The notes: generated from the sequence alone by a model not told the origin. Shown: positions 1-9,188, counted from the first letter of the stretch. The stretch: 19,660 nt of DNA from Planctomycetota bacterium (GCA_019456245.1 VRUF01000002.1:22569-42228); one strand, 5' to 3'. Program-made: numbers and translations.

Positions 1-3000
1 ATTAGGAATATTATTAGTCAGTCTCCTGAGGTTAGTGAGGTTGAACCTCAGATGATGGGCTTCGGCGGCTTTGGGAGGGAAGGACAGAGGCTTGATGCTG
101 AGCAAGAATTTAAGGACTTATCTAAGGAAGATCTAGCAAGTAAGTTTGAAGAGTCCTATAACACGGCGCTTGAGAAAAGTGGTCTGAACGAGGATCAGTT
201 TGAGGCCTTTGTTATCAAGGTGGTCCGAGAACAACGTCAGGATCTATCTCTCACGGAGCAGCAACTTGAAGAGCACCCTGATGAAGTTACTGATAAGGCA
301 GAGGAATTCGTTGAGGAGCGTTTCACTGAGTTACCTAGAGAAACACAGGAAGATATTATAGATGTGGCTAGACTTAGATATGCTCTTGGAGTTCGTGAAG
401 GGCTGTTTCCTGGAGTTCAAGAGCAGGAATCCTTAGCAGATGAAAAGGCTAGGACACTCCTTGATAAGGAACTAGTTAAAGATGTTGAGGAGGAGAAGCA
501 GTCTGTCCCTCCATTAGAAGAGAGTGACGTTGCTACTTTAACAGGGATTAGCAATGCCATTGTTGCTAGAGCAAGGAAGATGAGAGGTTCCACTGCACTG
601 ACTCCTGCTGATCATAAAGAGATTAACAAATCCATTTTCTCATCTATTCAAAAGGGTTATCATACTGACGCTCTTGAGTATGCTCAACTTATTTTAGCCA
701 AATCTAAAGATGAGTCAATAGAGGTTAGTCAAGATCGTCAATCAGGAATGACCGTTCGGAAAGCTCAGATCGAGGACCAACATGCTAAACTAATTAGTAA
801 GGTCGTTCAACACAGACAAGCTAAAGATGACGCCGCTGCTCAACAAGAGCTTACAAGAGCCAATGCTCTCTTAGGACAGTTAGAGGTTATTGAGGAAGGT
901 CTCCAACGTGTTGGTACCGAGCTTGGTCGTGGTCTTGCTATGCGAAAGTATATGTATGATCGGTCTACCTTTACTGTTACCAATGTTCTATCATATGCTA
1001 GGGAAATTAGGAAGAGGGATCTAACTCTTGAAGAGACTGAGAGCCTTGTTGAGAAAACTAATAGGATTAAAGAGCTTGAGGATCAGGTTGATACAATAAC
1101 GAGGGAGAGGTTGCTACCAGCTGAGGAGCAGGAACTCTTAGAACTAGCTGAGTCACTTCTCGATCAGTCTGTCAAACGAGTACAGGAGGAATTTAAGGGC
1201 AGGAAGATAGAGGACATCCGAGCTGAGCGAGAAGAGATTAAACAACGTCTCAGAGACCTTGGTGCTAATCTCCACACTGGTCTTGATCCTCGCTGGCTAG
1301 CTGAACTAACCAAGTTAGCTAAGACCTATATGGCTGAGGGCGTCGTCCGGTTAGAGGATCTTGTTAATAAACTGATGGATGATATGCCTTCTCTTAAGAG
1401 GGCAGATGCTATTGAAGCTGTCATGCTGACAAGTGAGTTTGATGAGATTGCCTCTGAGATAGATGCTGAGATTGAAATTGAAAGACAGATTGCTGAGGAG
1501 TGGGCTAAGCTGTCTAAGACAGATCCTGCTGAAGCTATAAGACTCCTTCAGAAGATGAAGACCATGACTAAGGGAGCTCAATATTCAACCGAGCGAGAAA
1601 AGTTAAGAATGCTGGCTGAGGTTGATAAGTTGAGGATAGAGTTAGCAGGAGAGATTGCTGCTCCGAAGACAAGGAAGAAGAAGGGAGTCGGTGATGCTGA
1701 GTTTCAAGCTATTAAAAGAACGTTGAATGAGCTGAGAGCAGCTAAGCGAGCTAGACAGGAGGTGGCTAGGCTACAGAATATGGATCAGGTTGAGCTTGAT
1801 CAGATGATGGCTGACATTCGACGGAAGAGAGAGGGAAAGAGAAAGAAGAAGATTCCAGCGACGGATGAGCTTAGGGAGGCCAAGGTTCAGCTTTCTATAG
1901 CTAGGAAAGATATTATTCGAGAGGCGTTATCTGGAAGGAAGCTAACCGCTCGAGATGCTTTCCCTGAGTTCAATGCCCTGTTCAAAACATTCAGAGCTAC
2001 TGCTGACTTCAGTGCCATCCTTCGGCAGGGGTTAGCTCTTTTAGTAACTCATCCCATTCTATCAGTTAGAGGAAACATAGTTGATCCCAATTCTGGGAAA
2101 ACTGTATCTCCTGTTGCCCATGCGTTTAGAGCTTACTTTAGTAGTCATAGAGCTGAGGTCGTTGATCTTCTCATACAGGAGGATCCTGATTTCATTCCGG
2201 CGCTTGAATATAACTTAGAGCTGACAACTGCTGGGGAAGCTGTACAGGAGGCTGAGGAGTTTTATATGTCTGAAATTATCAGACGTATCCCTGGCATGTC
2301 TGAAGTTGTTCAGGAACAGCAAGCATTAGTGGGACAGCAAGCACTTGTTCTTGGTGCTGCTAAGTTCGTCATTAGCGGCGCTGAGCGCTCAATGGTTGGC
2401 TTTCTCAACCTGATGAGACTAAGTACGATGAAGCTAGCTCTCGACTCTAAGTTAGCATTGGGTGACGAGGAATTATTCCTGATGGCTAGATGGATTAATG
2501 AGAGCACAGGGAGAGGAACACTGAAACCAGGAACTGCTCAAGCACTTAACAATCTATTGTTCGCCGCTCGCTTTGCTGCATCTCGTTTCCAGACTCCTTT
2601 TACTAATGCTAGAATGCTCTTGGGAGAGGATGTTGACCCCTTTGTTAGGAAGGAGGCGTTCAGACAAATCATGGGCTTCGTTGGTCTCGGTGTAGGTGTA
2701 ATGGGAGTAGCTAAGCTCAGTGGATGTGAAGTTGGAGATGATCCCAAAACCTCAGACTGGGGAAAACTAATCTGTGGGAATACCAGACTTGATCTGTTCG
2801 GAGGTTTCCAACAGGTTGCTAGTCTCTTTGCTAGAGTAGCCTATGGAACTGCCACTGCTAATGAAATCTTAGAAGAAGACACATCTGTTCTAACTGACGT
2901 TAGGAAATTGATCAATAACTTCAGCCACTATAAATTCTCTCCTGCCCTCTCAACCTTCTTCGAACTGACGACTAGGAAAACAGCAGTTGGTGAGCCTGTT

Positions 3001-3480
3001 GAACTCGATGAGATCTTCATTCAGAACAACTTTCCATTCTGGGTTCAAGATGCTGTTGATGCCTATGAAGAGCATGGATACATCAGTGGAACCTTCTTCT
3101 CTACTGCAGCCATACTCGGTGCTGGTGTCTCAACCTATGGTGATGAGCTTAATGCAGGAGACTTGAAACCAATCGTCCTAGCTAGTGGTTACCGTGTTAG
3201 TCCTCCTCGTTACAATGAGGCTACGAAAGATGATCAGGAGCTGAAAGAGCAACTCGACAAACTTTTCGCTGACATGGTTGCTAAGAGGATGAGAGCCAAC
3301 CTTACTTATCTAGAAGAGTTGAAGGATCAAAAGAAAAATGCCATTCTCAAGAAGGCTATCCAATCATATGCTAAGGATGCTCGGGACAGTATGAGACCAT
3401 TCCTTCCTGAGAGCAAGTCAGAAGAACCCGTACCGGAAGCTAGCCTTGGTGCCCTACAAAGACTTCTAGAACAACAATAA
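1..3480 (+). CDS. Large phage polyvalent-like / internal virion protein, 5' partial
   Basis: The reading frame is open from base 1 without a stop, so the first in-frame ATG at 52 is probably internal: it has no SD before it, and the true start lies outside the window. The visible part is 1159 residues. The first two thirds are very rich in charged, heptad-like helices (E, K, R, L), consistent with long coiled coils. From about residue 780 the character changes to a conserved-looking region with ARWINESTGRG and NNLLFAARFAASRFQ, then a hydrophobic Gly/Val/Met segment near residues 885-905. Motifs of the type 'TGRG ... FAxRFxxSRFQ' are, to my knowledge, seen in very large phage 'polyvalent' or head-internal proteins; this is recall, not a search. 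A virion protein ejected with the DNA is the inferred role. It is one of only two plus-strand genes. Confidence 0.6.
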   Translation: MRNIISQSPEVSEVEPQMMGFGGFGREGQRLDAEQEFKDLSKEDLASKFEESYNTALEKSGLNEDQFEAFVIKVVREQRQDLSLTEQQLEEHPDEVTDKAEEFVEERFTELPRETQEDIIDVARLRYALGVREGLFPGVQEQESLADEKARTLLDKELVKDVEEEKQSVPPLEESDVATLTGISNAIVARARKMRGSTALTPADHKEINKSIFSSIQKGYHTDALEYAQLILAKSKDESIEVSQDRQSGMTVRKAQIEDQHAKLISKVVQHRQAKDDAAAQQELTRANALLGQLEVIEEGLQRVGTELGRGLAMRKYMYDRSTFTVTNVLSYAREIRKRDLTLEETESLVEKTNRIKELEDQVDTITRERLLPAEEQELLELAESLLDQSVKRVQEEFKGRKIEDIRAEREEIKQRLRDLGANLHTGLDPRWLAELTKLAKTYMAEGVVRLEDLVNKLMDDMPSLKRADAIEAVMLTSEFDEIASEIDAEIEIERQIAEEWAKLSKTDPAEAIRLLQKMKTMTKGAQYSTEREKLRMLAEVDKLRIELAGEIAAPKTRKKKGVGDAEFQAIKRTLNELRAAKRARQEVARLQNMDQVELDQMMADIRRKREGKRKKKIPATDELREAKVQLSIARKDIIREALSGRKLTARDAFPEFNALFKTFRATADFSAILRQGLALLVTHPILSVRGNIVDPNSGKTVSPVAHAFRAYFSSHRAEVVDLLIQEDPDFIPALEYNLELTTAGEAVQEAEEFYMSEIIRRIPGMSEVVQEQQALVGQQALVLGAAKFVISGAERSMVGFLNLMRLSTMKLALDSKLALGDEELFLMARWINESTGRGTLKPGTAQALNNLLFAARFAASRFQTPFTNARMLLGEDVDPFVRKEAFRQIMGFVGLGVGVMGVAKLSGCEVGDDPKTSDWGKLICGNTRLDLFGGFQQVASLFARVAYGTATANEILEEDTSVLTDVRKLINNFSHYKFSPALSTFFELTTRKTAVGEPVELDEIFIQNNFPFWVQDAVDAYEEHGYISGTFFSTAAILGAGVSTYGDELNAGDLKPIVLASGYRVSPPRYNEATKDDQELKEQLDKLFADMVAKRMRANLTYLEELKDQKKNAILKKAIQSYAKDARDSMRPFLPESKSEEPVPEASLGALQRLLEQQ

Positions 3481-3548
3481 CCTACTGGAGCTTCAACTCC
3501 CTTGGCACGTTGGACCACTTCGGCGTTCAGTCTTGGGGCTCTGGTAGG
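3481..3548 (+). terminator. 68-nt stem-loop directly after the large gene
   Basis: The arms CCTACTGGAGC (3481-3491) and GCTCTGGTAGG (3538-3548) pair over 11 bp including one U·G and one G·U wobble, starting at the first base after the stop codon. The wobbles pair only in plus-strand RNA, so the structure fits the plus-strand transcript. The loop is about 46 nt and can form one weaker hairpin (TCAAC 3493-3497 with GTTGG 3509-3513). A short T-rich stretch, GGTTTCTT, follows. It could be a terminator or an RNA-stabilising or processing structure; the T tract is weak. Confidence 0.4.
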
Positions 3549-3562
3549 GGTTTCTTAGGGAT

Positions 3563-3591
3563 TTGACATTCACCATTTTAATTCTTATCTT
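3563..3591 (+). promoter_or_regulatory. Candidate sigma70 promoter, possibly leaderless
   Basis: A perfect TTGACA (3563-3568) is followed after 17 bp by TATCTT (3586-3591, 4 of 6 matches to TATAAT). The expected start of transcription, about 7 nt further, falls on the ATG at 3598. There is no SD between the -10 box and that ATG, which agrees with a leaderless mRNA. The weak -10 keeps confidence moderate. Confidence 0.45.
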
Positions 3592-3597
3592 AACCCC

Positions 3598-4872
3598 ATG
3601 AAAGTTTCCCTCTGCATGATTGTCAGGAACGAAATCGCTCATCTTGAGACCTGTTTAGACTCTGTTGAAGAGTTGGTGGACGAAATTGTTATTGTGGACA
3701 CAGGCAGTACAGACGGCACTCTGGACGTTGTACGTGCCCGTAGCGACGTTTGGGATCAAATTGAATGGTCAGGGTTCGCTGATGCCCGCAACCACGCACA
3801 GTCCCTAGCAACAGGTGACATCATCCTAATCCTCGATGCCGATGAAAAGATTGTTGATACCACAGGATGGAAAAATGCTCTAAAAGCCTTTGAGGAAGGT
3901 TGTGATGGTGTTGCTGTTGTAGTTCACAACATTCTTCCTAAGGAACAGATCCTAGCCGGCGATAGAATTTGGCAGCTCAGAATGTTCGGTAATCGTCCTG
4001 AGCTTAAGTGGATTGGAAAGGTCCATAATCAAATTGCTCACGCCCTTCAAGCCAATCCTCTTAATGGTGAAGAATCTAAGTTTTTTCAGGCCAGAATCCT
4101 AATTGAGCACAGAGGTTACGATCTTCCTAAGGATATACTGATTGAGAAGTATAAGAATAGGATGAAGGAGCTAGCTGAGGAAGTTGCTGCTGCTACTGAT
4201 CCTAAGGGTAAAGCCTATTATCAATTTCAGACAGCTAATGCCTTGTTTATGCAGCAGCAGTATGATAGTTCTCTACAGTTTTTCAGAGATTGTGACCTCA
4301 AAAATATGACTGATGAGAATATAGCCTCAGCTTCGATCATGGCTATTCACTGTTGTCATATCCTTGGTGTTCCGAAAGAGGCTATGGAATATTCCAAGAT
4401 GCTATTGGATGTAAACCCTGAGGAAGCTATGAGTTTCCTAATGTTAGGTCTCTGCTATCTAGCTGACGGTCGTTTCCAAGCAGCCTACAACTTTATAGGA
4501 AGCGCTATGGCTATGACCCAACTAAAAGATATGGAGTATAAATATCTTTTAGACTCTAACTACATGGCTGCCCCTTGTGGAGAAGCTGCTCTTAATCTGA
4601 ATCGTCTAGAGGACGCGAAGGCTCTGTTTCAGATGCACCTGGAGAAGTATCCAACTGAGAAGATTGCTCTGTTGGAAGCTTCAATAATTCCTGTGGACCA
4701 AGCTCGGGCGCAAGGATACCTTCCGGTAAATGGCCAAAAGGTTCCGGGGGGGATTCCTCAGGCCAGTCCAGAGGAAACAGTTTCAATCCGGGATGTAAGG
4801 ACATCTGATTTACAAGAGCAGTCTGAACAAAATCCTTCTGATGCTCCCGCCCCCATATCGTATCAGCAATAG
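3598..4872 (+). CDS. GT2-family glycosyltransferase with C-terminal helical repeats
   Basis: The N-terminus is a GT-A fold glycosyltransferase of the family 2 type: LCMIVRNE at residues 5-12, IVDTGSTDGT at 32-41 (nucleotide-binding strand), FADARN at 60-65 and the metal-binding DADE at 80-83. Residues about 200-360 are helical and look like TPR-type repeats (paired helices with A/Y/L spacing), a common companion of this family. The last 60 residues (365-424) are polar and Pro/Gln/Ser-rich, probably disordered. The enzyme should move a sugar from a nucleotide-sugar donor in the cytoplasm; the acceptor is unknown. The gene follows a candidate leaderless promoter and has no SD. Its 3' end overlaps the oppositely directed second glycosyltransferase by 281 bp, covering mainly the disordered tail. 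Confidence 0.85.
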   Translation: MKVSLCMIVRNEIAHLETCLDSVEELVDEIVIVDTGSTDGTLDVVRARSDVWDQIEWSGFADARNHAQSLATGDIILILDADEKIVDTTGWKNALKAFEEGCDGVAVVVHNILPKEQILAGDRIWQLRMFGNRPELKWIGKVHNQIAHALQANPLNGEESKFFQARILIEHRGYDLPKDILIEKYKNRMKELAEEVAAATDPKGKAYYQFQTANALFMQQQYDSSLQFFRDCDLKNMTDENIASASIMAIHCCHILGVPKEAMEYSKMLLDVNPEEAMSFLMLGLCYLADGRFQAAYNFIGSAMAMTQLKDMEYKYLLDSNYMAAPCGEAALNLNRLEDAKALFQMHLEKYPTEKIALLEASIIPVDQARAQGYLPVNGQKVPGGIPQASPEETVSIRDVRTSDLQEQSEQNPSDAPAPISYQQ

Positions 4873-5512
4873 GAACAGAATCATCATAGGTTAGATACTC
4901 GGCGGAGTGAGGAAGTACAACCGCTGGAACCTTCTGTTCTTGTAAGAGCTTCCCAAACCAGATGTCAGCCATATTACGAGTGGGGAAAATTCCTCTTACC
5001 TCCTTAATAATCAAAGTAGATGAATGAAAAGCTGCTGCACCTGATCCAGGGAATATCACGCGCTGGGCGAAGGGGAATACGCCTAGGCAGGGGATGGTTT
5101 GCTTCCTCTTATAGTAAGAGTCGATTGGAAGTTGTCCAAAGGTTGAACCATGTAAAGAAAGGACGACCTGCCTGTCTAGGAACTCGATCCACTCGATCAT
5201 CTTCTCAACGTAATCCAAGGGATAGATTAGATCGTCGTCACAGCTGAAATAATAGAAGTCCTCCCAGCCTGTGTATTGAGCACCAAAGAACTTGCCGGCG
5301 TCTCCCACTGAAGTTTCATAGGGGTACATCTCCATGCTGGTTCCTATATCTGTATGCTTAATGATGTCAGGATTCATAGCCCTGTCTGTGTAAACCCAGA
5401 CCTCATCAGACATATGTATTAGATTTGGAAGAATCTTTTTGTTGAAAAAGGAGTAACGATTAGGGAGTGTTGCTACTCCCACTACTACCTTTGGTTTTCG
5501 TTTGGCTTCCAT
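4592..5512 (-). CDS. Glycosyltransferase, GT-A type with CDDD motif
   Basis: The 306-residue protein opens with VVVGVATLPNR (9-19), then GDAGKFF (70-76), a metal-binding CDDD (91-94) in a YYF-S-CDDDLIYP context, SLHG near 119-122, AAFHSSTL near 150-157 and NMADIW (180-185). This order of motifs matches a glycosyltransferase group seen in bacterial and phage genomes beside polysaccharide genes; the sugar and acceptor are unknown. The folded part seems to end near W250; residues 251-306 are Pro/Glu/Ser-rich. The start ATG at 5512 lies 53 bp inside the end of the DUF3987 gene and has only a weak GAG-type SD, so translation is probably coupled. The 3' end runs antisense through the tail of the plus-strand glycosyltransferase. 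Confidence 0.8.
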   Translation of the reverse strand: MEAKRKPKVVVGVATLPNRYSFFNKKILPNLIHMSDEVWVYTDRAMNPDIIKHTDIGTSMEMYPYETSVGDAGKFFGAQYTGWEDFYYFSCDDDLIYPLDYVEKMIEWIEFLDRQVVLSLHGSTFGQLPIDSYYKRKQTIPCLGVFPFAQRVIFPGSGAAAFHSSTLIIKEVRGIFPTRNMADIWFGKLLQEQKVPAVVLPHSAEYLTYDDSVPIADTIWGREHQKDFVQTALVNQMSLHPGLKLFPLDWPEESPPEPFGHLPEGILAPELGPQELLKLPTEQSSQLDTSPGASETEPSRPLDDSD

Positions 5513-6704
5513 ATTGCTCGTGTAATGGGTTATTAGGATTGTACTTAATGACAGTCCCTTTTACTGATGGTTTCATGCTGATAAACTGTTGCCTTACTAA
5601 GGCACTAAGTAGACTTTCCATATGTCTGGGGTCGGTGATGAAAGCTCTAAACTGAACAAACAAATCTCTGGCATGAAGCTTCCTTCTCTTAGCTATATAC
5701 ACCATCATGTCGTCAAGTAGCTGAGCATCCTTAGCAGTTCCGAACCCTGAGAAAGTACGAGGCATCTTTACCTCTGTCTCTATTAATAACTTTAGACCCC
5801 TCTCCATATGCTTAACATCAATAATCATATCATCTGACTCACTAACAGACATAATCATAGACAGTTTCAGGAACTGAATCTGCCGACGAGACAAATATCC
5901 CTGGAACATCATAGGTAAGCTGGGATTAGTTCTCTCCATATCAATATAGAAATCTCTATAATAATCAAAGGCATCTGGGGTTAGTTGAAAGGTTCCACTA
6001 AGTTGCTGGATCTCATGTAGGTCGTCAGTTAATTTATCTCCAATCTTTTGTAAAGCTGGAGTCACGAAAGGATCAGGAACACGCTTATAGGCCTTCTCTT
6101 CATATATGAAAATAATCCTACTCAGGAAACCCCCTCCTTCAGCTTCATAGGGGACAACGCTTCTTAAAGCTGTTGGTGTAATAGCTCCAAACATATTGAA
6201 CCATACACCAGTTAGCTCATCCTCTCCCTGTGTCTTCGTTAGCCTACTCCAATTATCCGCGCAGTCATACCAGTCTGTTAAGGCTGAGAACATTTCATAA
6301 TTCTCTTTTCTACCTAGGAAGACCTTCCATTCAGGACTCCAAACAGTTAGAGAGGAATGAGTTATATGGTGATTGTCTGCTGTAGTTTCTGTTACTGCTA
6401 CATCCCTGAGGAGACGAATCAAGGCTTCAATAGTAACAGATGAAGGGGCGGTTACTACTCCTAGATTATTCAAAAACCATTCCCCAATTTCCATGGCTGT
6501 TCCTTTTCTGTTCCCTGGAGGACCAACTAGGACTGCATATAGATTAGGATAAAGCGTTTTATTAATCCCCCAACGTAGCCAACACTTTCTCTTAAGTACA
6601 GCAGCCAGGGCCATAACTGCTGTCCATTTGTGGTATAGCTTCGCCGGCTCGGTATCTTCTACAAACTTCATATAGCGTGTTATCCAATCCTTACCGCTTC
6701 TCAT
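5460..6704 (-). CDS. DUF3987-type P-loop ATPase, putative replicative helicase/primase-associated protein
   Basis: The 414-residue protein carries a Walker A-like loop, GPPGNRKGT (61-69), after a hydrophobic strand (LYAVLV). The layout around it (KWTAV-ALAAVLKRK before, a long alpha/beta region after with EGGGFLSRIIFIYEE) is that of the DUF3987/YfjI-type proteins common in phage replication modules, thought to act as helicase-like ATPases. The loop has N-R-K instead of the usual G-x-G-K, a variant also seen in that group as far as I recall. The C-terminus (about 330-400) looks like a small winged-helix region and ends in a Ser/Gly-rich tail. It sits directly downstream of the DNA polymerase, separated by a 45-bp gap that holds a 19-bp palindrome. 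The ATG at 6704 has no clear SD. Confidence 0.75.
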   Translation of the reverse strand: MRSGKDWITRYMKFVEDTEPAKLYHKWTAVMALAAVLKRKCWLRWGINKTLYPNLYAVLVGPPGNRKGTAMEIGEWFLNNLGVVTAPSSVTIEALIRLLRDVAVTETTADNHHITHSSLTVWSPEWKVFLGRKENYEMFSALTDWYDCADNWSRLTKTQGEDELTGVWFNMFGAITPTALRSVVPYEAEGGGFLSRIIFIYEEKAYKRVPDPFVTPALQKIGDKLTDDLHEIQQLSGTFQLTPDAFDYYRDFYIDMERTNPSLPMMFQGYLSRRQIQFLKLSMIMSVSESDDMIIDVKHMERGLKLLIETEVKMPRTFSGFGTAKDAQLLDDMMVYIAKRRKLHARDLFVQFRAFITDPRHMESLLSALVRQQFISMKPSVKGTVIKYNPNNPLHEQYGSQTKTKGSSGSSNTP

Positions 6705-6724
6705 GAGTGTCGAGGGAATGAGAA

Positions 6725-6743
6725 TCGTTCAATTATTGAACGA
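6725..6743. promoter_or_regulatory. 19-bp perfect palindrome, operator-like site A
   Basis: TCGTTCAAT-T-ATTGAACGA is a perfect inverted repeat around one central base. It lies in the 45-bp gap between the polymerase stop and the DUF3987 start, about 20 bp upstream of the latter. The inner 15 bases, GTTCAATTATTGAAC, recur exactly at 13440-13454, also just upstream of a minus-strand gene. Such symmetry, intergenic position and recurrence fit a binding site for a dimeric phage regulator. No convincing -35/-10 pair is visible around it. Confidence 0.6.
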
Positions 6744-6749
6744 ATACTT

Positions 6750-9188
6750 TTACACTGGTTGAAGTGCTGATTCGTAAGCCCGTTCGAGGGCCTCAGGGGA
6801 TAGGTCGTCGAACTCGATTCCCTCTAAGAAATTGCTCACATACATGGTGGTATCGGCTGGAATGATGAACTCCCTACCTCTGAAAGATAAGGGTTGTTCA
6901 AGGCTCGCTTTAATAAGAAGGAGATAGCGAGACATGACATCAAATCCCATTTCCAAGGGGATCTGAAATACAATGCTATCATGGACTTGGTTAAGGAGTT
7001 GAAGTCTAGGAAAGAGGTCGTGTCGGTAGTAGACGTATTTGATTCCGTGTCGGTTGATCTTTTCAGCGACGGTAGATTGAGCGACAAATGCATAGGCAGC
7101 CTCTAATGATTGTTCCCAACGGTCTAGGAACTTTCGCTTATATCCAAATAGGTTGCTGACGGTTCTAGTCTTATTAAGAGAGTCTTTAATCCAACGGTGC
7201 ATTTGACGGACGCCTGGGTAGATCCTATGGTAAGTTGCATGGATATTTTTGGCCTCTTTTTCGGGGATTTCCCACCTAAGAGAAGCGCTTCCTGAACCCA
7301 GCCCGTAATTAAGTGCATGATTGGCTTCCTTACCCCAATATCTAAAAGGCTTATCACCATGTCCAATGCCTGGGCAATACTTAGGATCAGCTGGTTTTCC
7401 AGTAGCCTCATATTCTCTATAGAGCTCTTTAATTTCATCAGGTTCCAACCCAAATAAATAGGATGCCGTTAGTGAATGAATGTCTATCCCCTGTTCAAAC
7501 GCCGCTATCATCTTCGGTTCAGGTCCGAGGTAAGCAACAATCCTATTCTCAGCTTGGGCGAGATCCACCTCGAAGCCGAGGTAACCGGGGTCAGGAAGCA
7601 CATTCTTCTTCATTCTCGGTGGGAGGGTTTGAAGATTGGTTCCTACGCCCTCAATATCTGCACTGGAGGACAAGCGCAGAGTCACTGTACCAATAGGATT
7701 GAAACTTCCTCGGAGTCTCTTGTCATCTCCTAACTTAACATCTAGATAGGACGATTTAAGTTTCGCCAGCTCACGGTGCCGTAGCAGTTTAGAAGCGACT
7801 TGCGATCCTTTTCTACTAAGTCTCTTAAGTGCCTTTTCATCAGCTGTTGGCTTCCCTGTCTTTCTGTTTTTATAAACTGGGTAGCGTTCTCGATTGTAGA
7901 AATAGTCAAGGACCTGCTTCGAAGACTGAGGGTTGAGATCATACCCTGCGATCTGTTTAATTTCAACATCTAGAATTTCTAGTTCAAATCGAATGTCCTC
8001 TGATGCTTGTTCAATGCTCTTTAGGTCAATCCTCATACCTAATTCAGTCATATAGATAAGGGGGTTGACAAGCTCACATTGGCTACGGTAGGTTTCATGA
8101 AGACCTTGGTCCTTGAGTTCCTTCTCCATTATCTCAAAGGCCTCCATTAACACTACACTATCCTTAGCATTGTAGCGCCAAAACTCCTTGTTATATTGAG
8201 CATCGAACTTCTGTTTACCCTCGTCCTTATAGTAAGACATGGTAGTGTACCATGAGGTAACATATGGTAGGGCCTTACGGAAATCAGGGTGGAGGAGACC
8301 CTGAGCTATCATTGTATCCTCTATATTAGTGGTTCTGATTCCATACTTACGATAGAGGAAAGTTGAATCGAATGTAGCATTGTGGGCTAGTTTCCTAATG
8401 TTAGGATTCTCTAGAAGTTTAGCAATCTCTAACCAAATGCGTGCCTCTCTAGGTAGGTTGAAGTAGTCTCCCTTATACCAATAGAAAGGGATACTAATTG
8501 CCTCAGTCTTCTCAAAAGAGAATGAGATACATGAAACCTCTCGATTCTCTCCACTCTTAGCTACCTCAATGTCGAAGGCAACGAGTTCATGTTGCTGACA
8601 TTTTAAGAGGTACTCTATGGAGTCTTCGTAGGAAGGGGAGAGTATATAGTGTCTATGATCCTCAGGAATCTCCGGGAATTTAGAATGGTAATTTATGCGG
8701 CGGAAATCTCTGAGGATGTAGAAACGATTAATATACTGACGGAGAGCACTAGCAGGATGGAGGGTAGGAATAATTTTTACCCCTCCAGAATCAAGAATAG
8801 ATCCACGCCACTTTGTTATTCCTCTCTCCCCTGTTAGAGCAAATAATCCTATGTTTCCAGTAGGAACTACGACGTTGGGATTAAGGTTACTAAGTTCCTG
8901 TTCTAGAGAGGCTAGATAAAACTCACCCTTTGTTGATATTTTAGGAACCTTTTTTGATAGGTCAATGAAATGTTTTATCTCATTGTTAGGAGGTTGCTCC
9001 TTTATAACATTAGTAATATAGCACTGATCTTTACGTATTCCAGCCTGGGCCAAGATTTGACTTAATAGCTTTCCACTAGGGCCAACGAAAGGTTCGCCTC
9101 GTTGTACCTCAACAGCGCCGGGAGCCTCGCCTAGGATTACTATTTTAGCATCCCTAGGCCCTGTGGCTGGAACGTAGTTGGTGCTCAT
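6750..9188 (-). CDS. Uracil-DNA glycosylase-like / family A DNA polymerase fusion
   Basis: Three domains in 812 residues. Residues 1-170 resemble family 4 uracil-DNA glycosylase: GEAPG (20-24), GEPFVG (31-36), TLHPAS (142-147). The four cysteines of the family's Fe-S cluster are absent. Residues about 200-370 are a DnaQ-like 3'-5' exonuclease with D206/E208, N270...D274 and Y339...D343 all kept. Residues about 380-790 are the polymerase: motif A DLAQAENR (542-549), motif B R616-x3-K620-x3-H624-x3-Y628-G, motif C QVHDSIVF (734-741). The position equal to E. coli Pol I F762 is His, and the HDE motif is HDS. This is the likely phage replicase. It overlaps the upstream gene by an ATGA junction and is the last gene of a long overlapping series. 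Confidence 0.93.
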   Translation of the reverse strand: MSTNYVPATGPRDAKIVILGEAPGAVEVQRGEPFVGPSGKLLSQILAQAGIRKDQCYITNVIKEQPPNNEIKHFIDLSKKVPKISTKGEFYLASLEQELSNLNPNVVVPTGNIGLFALTGERGITKWRGSILDSGGVKIIPTLHPASALRQYINRFYILRDFRRINYHSKFPEIPEDHRHYILSPSYEDSIEYLLKCQQHELVAFDIEVAKSGENREVSCISFSFEKTEAISIPFYWYKGDYFNLPREARIWLEIAKLLENPNIRKLAHNATFDSTFLYRKYGIRTTNIEDTMIAQGLLHPDFRKALPYVTSWYTTMSYYKDEGKQKFDAQYNKEFWRYNAKDSVVLMEAFEIMEKELKDQGLHETYRSQCELVNPLIYMTELGMRIDLKSIEQASEDIRFELEILDVEIKQIAGYDLNPQSSKQVLDYFYNRERYPVYKNRKTGKPTADEKALKRLSRKGSQVASKLLRHRELAKLKSSYLDVKLGDDKRLRGSFNPIGTVTLRLSSSADIEGVGTNLQTLPPRMKKNVLPDPGYLGFEVDLAQAENRIVAYLGPEPKMIAAFEQGIDIHSLTASYLFGLEPDEIKELYREYEATGKPADPKYCPGIGHGDKPFRYWGKEANHALNYGLGSGSASLRWEIPEKEAKNIHATYHRIYPGVRQMHRWIKDSLNKTRTVSNLFGYKRKFLDRWEQSLEAAYAFVAQSTVAEKINRHGIKYVYYRHDLFPRLQLLNQVHDSIVFQIPLEMGFDVMSRYLLLIKASLEQPLSFRGREFIIPADTTMYVSNFLEGIEFDDLSPEALERAYESALQPV

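Noticed and set aside
6725..6743. LexA/SOS box
   Set aside because: The half sites are GTTC and GAAC with 7 bases between. Known boxes are GAAC-N4-GTTC (Firmicutes type), CTGT-N8-ACAG (enterobacteria) or the direct repeat GTTC-N7-GTTC (alphaproteobacteria); none fits.
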